This document shows, one piece after another, positions 58,460 through 64,000 of a DNA stretch of 64,000 nt (within the stretch, counting starts at the first letter, position 1; each line of letters opens with the position of its first letter). The stretch is from Sialis fuliginosa. Lineage: Eukaryota; Arthropoda; Insecta; Megaloptera; Sialidae. A program made the position numbers and the translations under genes. The notes under the pieces are model-generated. The model searched no databases, was not told the DNA's origin, and saw only the letters and a program-made list of their open reading frames with translations. Location of the stretch: positions 10,736,701-10,800,700 of the forward strand of contig OY540816.1 of the NCBI GenBank assembly GCA_961205875.1, in the 5' to 3' direction.

Positions 58460-58773
58460 AAAGAAAACTATGAATTTTAGATGTCCAGAACAGAATTTAT
58501 AGTTGAATTGAATTATTTATTTGGCAATTAGTATTAATAAATTGTTGAATTATTAAATGAATTATTTATTTAGTAAATGTATATTAGCATAATTGATATT
58601 TAAACATCAAAAATCACCGAAGTACATATATGGCAAAAATTGATCACAAAAATTAGTAATTTCAGGTAATTAACATTAACTCGTTTATTTATAATCGCAT
58701 AACACCTCTAATTAGCTAGATAGAACGATAATAACCTATATTTATACCAAAAATAAAAACATCAATATATACA
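58460..58773. other. AT-rich stretch with no recognised gene
   Basis: I see nothing supportable here. Confidence 0.45.
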
Positions 58774-58775
58774 TA

Positions 58776-59174
58776 CAGGATGGCCCAACGAAAACGAAAC
58801 GACCGCGCTGTTTTTAGAAAATAAATTGTTCTGAATTTTAGTTGCAAATGTTTGTATTGTTGATCCGAAAATAAATGCATTCATGGAATCAAAAATGTAA
58901 ATAACTTGACTAAAATTAAACAGATTTGAAAAAAACAAAAAGCACCTTGTTTAGAATGAAAAAACCTTTCAAATGAGGTATCACTTGCCCTATCATGCTA
59001 TTTAAAATTGTAAGGTTTGTGCTCATAGCGCAGAGGGTTGAAAAGATTCTTATAAAAATTTTATTGCAAATGATGATCTCCTTGAAAGCAAAATCGATGT
59101 GTTCGAGCGTTTTTCCAAAATCTTATTTTAACTGACCAAAAACGTGGCCGTTTCGTTTTCGTTGGGCCACCCTG
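58776..59174. mobile_element. TA-flanked MITE (CAGGRTGGCCCAACG termini)
   Basis: The ends CAGGATGGCCCAACGAAAAC and GTTTTCGTTGGGCCACCCTG continue CGAAACGACCGCG/CGTGGCCGTTTCG, giving inverted repeats of about 32 bp. TA lies at 58774-58775 and 59175-59176. The terminus is similar to the CAGGGTG foldbacks, but the interior is unique rather than self-complementary. It is non-coding. Confidence 0.8.
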
Positions 59175-59176
59175 TA

Positions 59177-61525
59177 TATAATAAATTGAATGTGTAAAAT
59201 AAACTATAATGAATACAAAAAAAAAAAAAAACATTTATATTTGTGTTCCAGGATAATGTAAATTTAATCGTTAATTATTTATTATTTTCGCTAGACTGAA
59301 TCAAGAAATATTGTTCAATTTTCTGCCTGAACACTTATACGCAGCGCTCCAAGACCTGCCACTTCTGTTTAACATGTAAATATCGAATCTATTTTTTGTC
59401 CATTTGCATACATTATGTATTTTTCTTCTCGAAGAAAACAATTTAATAAGTTCATCATCAATTTATCAATTTGACGAGGGATTAAGATTTCTATGAATTA
59501 TTTATTGATGTTATATTCAGATAGTATCTTTTTTGATGTAGATAATATTTTTTTAAGTAGTTTAAAAAAATAATTATTTTTATGTAGATAACATACTTAC
59601 GTACTAATAATATTTTCATGTTATTATAAAAAGGTTACGAAATGATCATTATCATGATAATTATCTTGATAATAAAAATAAAATATTTTTTTAACAATAC
59701 CAAAATTGAAATTCGAAATTTTGTAACTATTTTTGTCTAAAAAGTGAAGTTGCGAGTATTATCTCACTAATTTTGATAAGACTTGGTACATTTGTAGTTC
59801 AATTGAACCTTTGAGACATTTACTATTTGTACGTGCCTAAACAGCTATTGAAGGGGTAAAAACCACCCTCAAAATTTGAATTTTAAATACAAATTAATGT
59901 CATTAATTTATTATGTTGACTTGGAAACATATGCAACTAAATTCAAATTGTCAAATTAGTTATTCTACGAATGTATATTATGTTTTTGACACTAGGACAT
60001 TATTTATACAAAGGTGAGTTTTATTTCTGACAAATCCCATTGAAATTTCTTACATATTAAAAATTATTTAAAAATATATTAAAGAACATGGAAGTCATAT
60101 ATGGTTCTCCATACCGATATTTAATTTAATGTCCTCGACAACTGTTACAATTTTGTCGGTATGTTTACAGAACATCCTGTATATGTACCTACATTAAACG
60201 ATCGATCAATAGAGGAGAAAATAAAAAAAACATCGCTAATAGAATTTCTGCCGTCATTTCCAGGATCTTCAAGCGAGCGGTTGGAATTCAGCTCAACAGT
60301 TTATATTGCACAAAGTACACGCGCGCGCGAGTAAAGTACACGTGCAAACGTACATACATACATACGTAGTTGATGTCACGTTTTTATAGGAAACTGGAGT
60401 TTATTTCCGAGTAGTAGGTAGTAGCGCCTCGCGACACAAATTTAATTTTTAAAAGCAACTTGAATATTACATCTTGTAACATACCCTACTCCATATCTAC
60501 CTCCTAACCGTACAATGGAGGTACAGGATCTGTATATATATGACGTTTTATAAGAGAGAATTGTTACATTTTGTGTACAGAAAGTAGAGCGGAAAAATAT
60601 TGAAATAGTTTTATTGTTCGATTCTCAGCACTCGATACAAAATTGATATAATTTTATTGGCCATGGATCGCATTTAGTTCTGATCCGATAAATTCGATTT
60701 TTCTCATTTTTTATAATAAAATATCTGCAATGGGAGCCACAGGACTTTCTTATACGTAATCCTGACAGTGAACAGTTAACGTGATTTTTATTTTATTAGA
60801 ACACATTTCTGACAAACTAATAAATGATAAAATAAAAAGAATGGGACATAAACTATAGATTTTTCTCTGTTATGTACCAATTGAATTATAATTAATTTTT
60901 TTTTTTCAAAAAAAATGAATAGAACATAAATTACCTACAATTTTTAACTTGACTATTTTTATCTAATTTGCACTGTTTCAAAGTAATTCGAAAAATTCAA
61001 AAATCGACGTCAGTAAACATCCGCATTCGGTTGAAAGATCGTTTTCAAAAATATGAAGTTTTCTTCTCAGACAAAAATTAATCATTAATATATAATTTCA
61101 CCCTTCTACGATTTGTCATATTTGAGTTACAGCGCTTACAAACACACACAGGCGAAAATAGTCAGAATGGATTAAAGGAAGGTTAAAAATGGATAATTTT
61201 TATCAAAATCCGGAATTAGAAAAAAATCGCACAAAAAAATTATACATTATTCCTTTTCAAAGAAATTCTGAAAGACAATTTGCTTTTTTTTAAAAGACAT
61301 TTTTAAGGATATTTCAACTACTAGTATAAATTATATACTGCCTAGAGCCCCTATCGGTCTCTAGCGTGCAATTGATTTTTAGTAACTTATATGACGTCTA
61401 TCTATTTACCCCTATCATTTTGTCAAAGCACAAGAAAAAGAGAAAATAGTAAATATTGATTGAATATAAGAGCACATATTACAGTATGGCATGGGATAAC
61501 GCCACTTCAGAACGTTATTATATTA
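59177..61525. other. AT-rich stretch with no recognised gene
   Basis: There is an AT palindrome at about 59640-59675 (ATCATTATCATGATAATTAT). A GCGC/ACGT-rich spot with a short CATA microsatellite occurs at about 60315-60370. No coding or bounded element is seen. Confidence 0.45.
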
Positions 61526-61527
61526 TA

Positions 61528-61846
61528 TCCCCAGCATTTGTAGATGCGCAAGTCTCGTGTATGATAATATATGATCAGCGCCAATGTGAGTAAAGTGTGT
61601 ACTATTAGTTTAAATATTTATTATTGCATATTAACCTAACAAAACTAACCAAATCGATTTCACCCCAATAGAGTTCGATTAAATCTTCGCATTATCCACA
61701 ATTTAATTACTATGTTGCAGTTTTCCAAAATTATAACCGAATATATAATAATAATCTATTTAAAATATTGAAATTAATAGTACACACTTTACACACATTG
61801 GCGCTGATCAAATCATATGACACTTGCCATCTGCAAATGCCGGGGA
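61528..61846. mobile_element. TA-flanked MITE with arms of about 90 bp
   Basis: The ends are TCCCCAGCATTTGTAGATG and CATCTGCAAATGCCGGGGA, with TA on both sides (61526-61527, 61847-61848). The arms also pair at CAGCGCCAATGTGAGTAAAG/TTTACACACATTGGCGCTG and GTGTACTATTAG/TTAATAGTACAC, about 85% by eye. The AT-rich middle is non-coding. Confidence 0.75.
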
Positions 61847-61848
61847 TA

Positions 61849-62620
61849 TAATAGACAAGTACCAGTTTGAGTTATATTTTTTAGTTAATTTATTTACATG
61901 GTAAATATTATAATAATATGATTAAAAATTACAGTTTCTCGTATCTATTGATTATTTTTCTTGAATATTCTTATAAAGACGATATTGTAATTTTTGCATA
62001 AATTTTGAAATCTATTCACTGGCGTGTACATGTATTACAATGTGTGTATTTTTCAGACAATTTTCCTAGAACTAACAGTTTTATTTAAATAGATACGATT
62101 ATGGCAACGTGAGCAGTCAGTTCTTTCGTAATACCATCATAAAAACAAATGAACATTCATTGTTCTCATGAGTCTACGTAAGCAAAGATGTATACAATTT
62201 AACAACGCTTTATCATTTTGTATATGTTTGTAATACACTCGTCTAAATATTCAAGGGATCAAAATAGTTCTACAGAAAAAATGAGCAGTATTCAAAACTC
62301 TTTAATTATAATAAAACTTACATACATATTACAACATATTCATAATAATTAATTTATTTAAAACTCTACTTTTCATCGATTTTTGAAAATTATAAAACAA
62401 ACTAAAAATTGCGTAATTTTCATAACTGAAAAAAGTATATAGTTAAAACTATACGTTTCTTATTCTAACAATAAGAAATATTTATTCAAACATATATTTA
62501 CCTCATACTTAAATTTGTTTACCTAATTTTACTACGCTTATAATGGGGGCCTCCAAAGTATTAATTTGATTTAAAATATTCACTACTGGAAAATCGGAGA
62601 AACTGAGGTTTCTTAATCCC
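61849..62620. other. AT-rich stretch with no recognised gene
   Basis: I see no supported feature here. Confidence 0.45.
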
Positions 62621-62621
62621 T

Positions 62622-62772
62622 TAAACTAAAAATATACACCTTAACTACAATAAAACAATGTCACTCGACACGTGTTTCGACTTCACAAGAAGTCCTTATC
62701 AGGAGCCTAACAGTTCCAGACTGAACTGTTAGGCTCCTTGATAGTGGTTAAGGTGTATATTTTTAGTTTAAG
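62622..62772 (-). mobile_element. Penelope-like element fragment bounded by an inverted repeat
   Basis: AAACTAAAAATATACACCTT and AAGGTGTATATTTTTAGTTT form an inverted repeat of about 28 bp around 150 bp of sequence. Inside are a perfect hairpin (62701-62737, AGGAGCCTAACAGTTC with a 6-base loop) and the hammerhead-like motif. CACTCGACACGTGTTTCG followed by a short hairpin and ATCAGG is a signature I associate with terminal regions of Penelope-like retroelements. No reverse transcriptase remains. Confidence 0.5.
62662..62707 (-). ncRNA. Hammerhead-ribozyme-like motif, one core change
   Basis: The minus strand reads CTGATAAG, then stem II GGACTTC-TTGT-GAAGTC, then GAAA, then CACGTG (stem III) and GTC as the cleavage triplet, then GAGTG. 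The last can pair with CTC just upstream (short stem I). The order and spacing fit a minimal type I hammerhead as carried by Penelope-like elements. The core box should be CTGANGA; here the sixth base is A instead of G, so activity is doubtful. Confidence 0.5.
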
Positions 62773-64000
62773 TTTTAAAATATTCAATTAAGATAATTTT
62801 AAAATAATTAATTAGAATTTTTTTTACATAAATAAAAAAGCAATGGGCCTCCACTTAAGGATTAACAAATAAGGTTTGACGGAACCCTTACCCCTAACCC
62901 CAAAGCCTTACGTAATTAATGTACGCTCCCTTCACAATGTTTACAACAACAAAAAAACACACATTTATTTTGCTTCCCTTATAATAATCCTATAACTTTG
63001 TGGAAAATAAATTGGATTTTAATTTTCTGAAAATCTCTGAAAAGTACAGATTTCAATCATTAAAAGTTTTATATTTATTTATTTCTGTACGAACATTTTA
63101 CCATAATTAACCAGATCTTTCAAAATTGTTTTTTGTTTCAAACAATATTTTTAATTCTTAATTGTTTTGATGGGTAAATCCTTAGACAAGGAAAGATATA
63201 GGACTCATAATTCATTGTTGTCATATTGTCATTATTATCACCACGAGTCGTTATTGGTGTTCATTCGGATTTTAAAATAAAAGTCAATTATTTGGAATTA
63301 AACAATTAATTAAAAATAAATGATTTATATTGCTTTTAAAAGTTTTCAGACTTCAGTGATAAATTATTAATTGAGAAACGTCTGTTTGCGACTATATATC
63401 TCTCTCTTACAGAACAAATTCAATTGTAATTTAAAGCATATTTGCATATTATAAATTTTCGACTGACACTTCTGATATATTTTCATGGAAATGCCATTTG
63501 ATACAAGATGCACGCCATATGTTTTGTTAACAGTTTCGTATACGGACTATTATTGGTCGTGATGTATCCATAGTCTTTCCTAATCTAAGGGTAAATCAAT
63601 TGAAAATTATCAGGAAATTATTTATTAAAGAAGATATTTAATGTCATTATTAATTTTATATTTTTACATATGTCTATTTGATGTACCCCACCCCTTTTTC
63701 GAGGGAGAAAAATGCGTCAGCGGATGCCTATGTATAATACAATAGAAATAAAATCAAATATTACTAACTAAATGAATGAAAGAATACAACAGTATTAATA
63801 TAATTTTTTTAATAAATATCACATTTTAAAGTAACAAAAAATATATAATAACATATAAATATTTGAATAGTATCGACTTAATTGATAAAATCACCACTCT
63901 TAATTCTGATTCAACATTTGATAATCTTGAGCGTAACTTCGTCTTGAACTGAATTCTTTACAGTAAAAATTAAATCATAACCATCTTTGTACCCCTTAGT
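62773..64000. other. AT-rich stretch with no recognised gene
   Basis: I see no coding, RNA gene or bounded repeat up to the window end. Confidence 0.45.

Overview
The window is strongly AT-rich animal DNA, most likely from an insect. Three kinds of evidence point that way: mariner-type DD34D transposase relics, pogo/Tigger-like transposase tails with a Cys/His finger, and Helitron ends of the kind common in insect genomes. I could not determine the order. I found no convincing host protein-coding gene, no tRNA, no rRNA and no CRISPR array on either strand. It reads as an intergenic or intronic stretch packed with transposable elements (TEs), many nested in one another.

Layout. 1-7.2 kb holds three non-autonomous Helitrons (one cut by the window edge), a hAT-like MITE and a small inverted-repeat element. 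7.3-12.3 kb holds short MITE candidates and a dispersed repeat with a CGGAACCCT end. 13.0-13.9 kb is a large foldback element flanked by TA. 14.3-17 kb holds a MITE with a CTGGCGCCAG palindrome in its terminus, TTCGGATA-rich repeats and small relics of mariner and pogo-type transposases. 17.8-24.3 kb has hAT-like GTCTCGTCTCG repeats, a diverged foldback and an AGGGTTCCG element. 26.3-27.6 kb has a MITE with plant-Stowaway-like termini and a decayed Tc1/mariner-superfamily transposase split by a 245-bp MITE. 30.6-32.9 kb is a complex nested palindrome. 33.8-39 kb has a mariner fragment, hAT MITEs (one with a perfect 8-bp target duplication) and a mixed tandem/inverted repeat element. 39.6-43.7 kb has a 1.7-kb near-perfect hairpin, a pogo-like tail and a deleted mariner with both termini. 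44.7-45.9 kb has head-to-head foldbacks. 46.8-49.2 kb has two more copies of the palindrome-ended MITE.

52.1-57.7 kb is a complete-looking LTR retrotransposon on the minus strand: two 1567-bp LTRs that look identical, a 4-bp target duplication, a primer-binding site, a polypurine tract, a gag-like ORF and a second unidentified ORF. It has no recognisable protease, reverse transcriptase, RNase H or integrase, so it should depend on a partner element. 57.7-62.8 kb holds more MITEs and a hammerhead-ribozyme-like motif of the type carried by Penelope-like elements.

How the parts relate. Nearly every element is non-autonomous and would need enzymes supplied elsewhere in the genome. The most distinctive feature is a set of TA-flanked elements with very long inverted arms and CAGGGTG/CCGGGTG/CAGAGTG termini. 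They nest in each other, and in one case several termini share one dyad centre. Transcribed, these would give long double-stranded RNA; that is inference.
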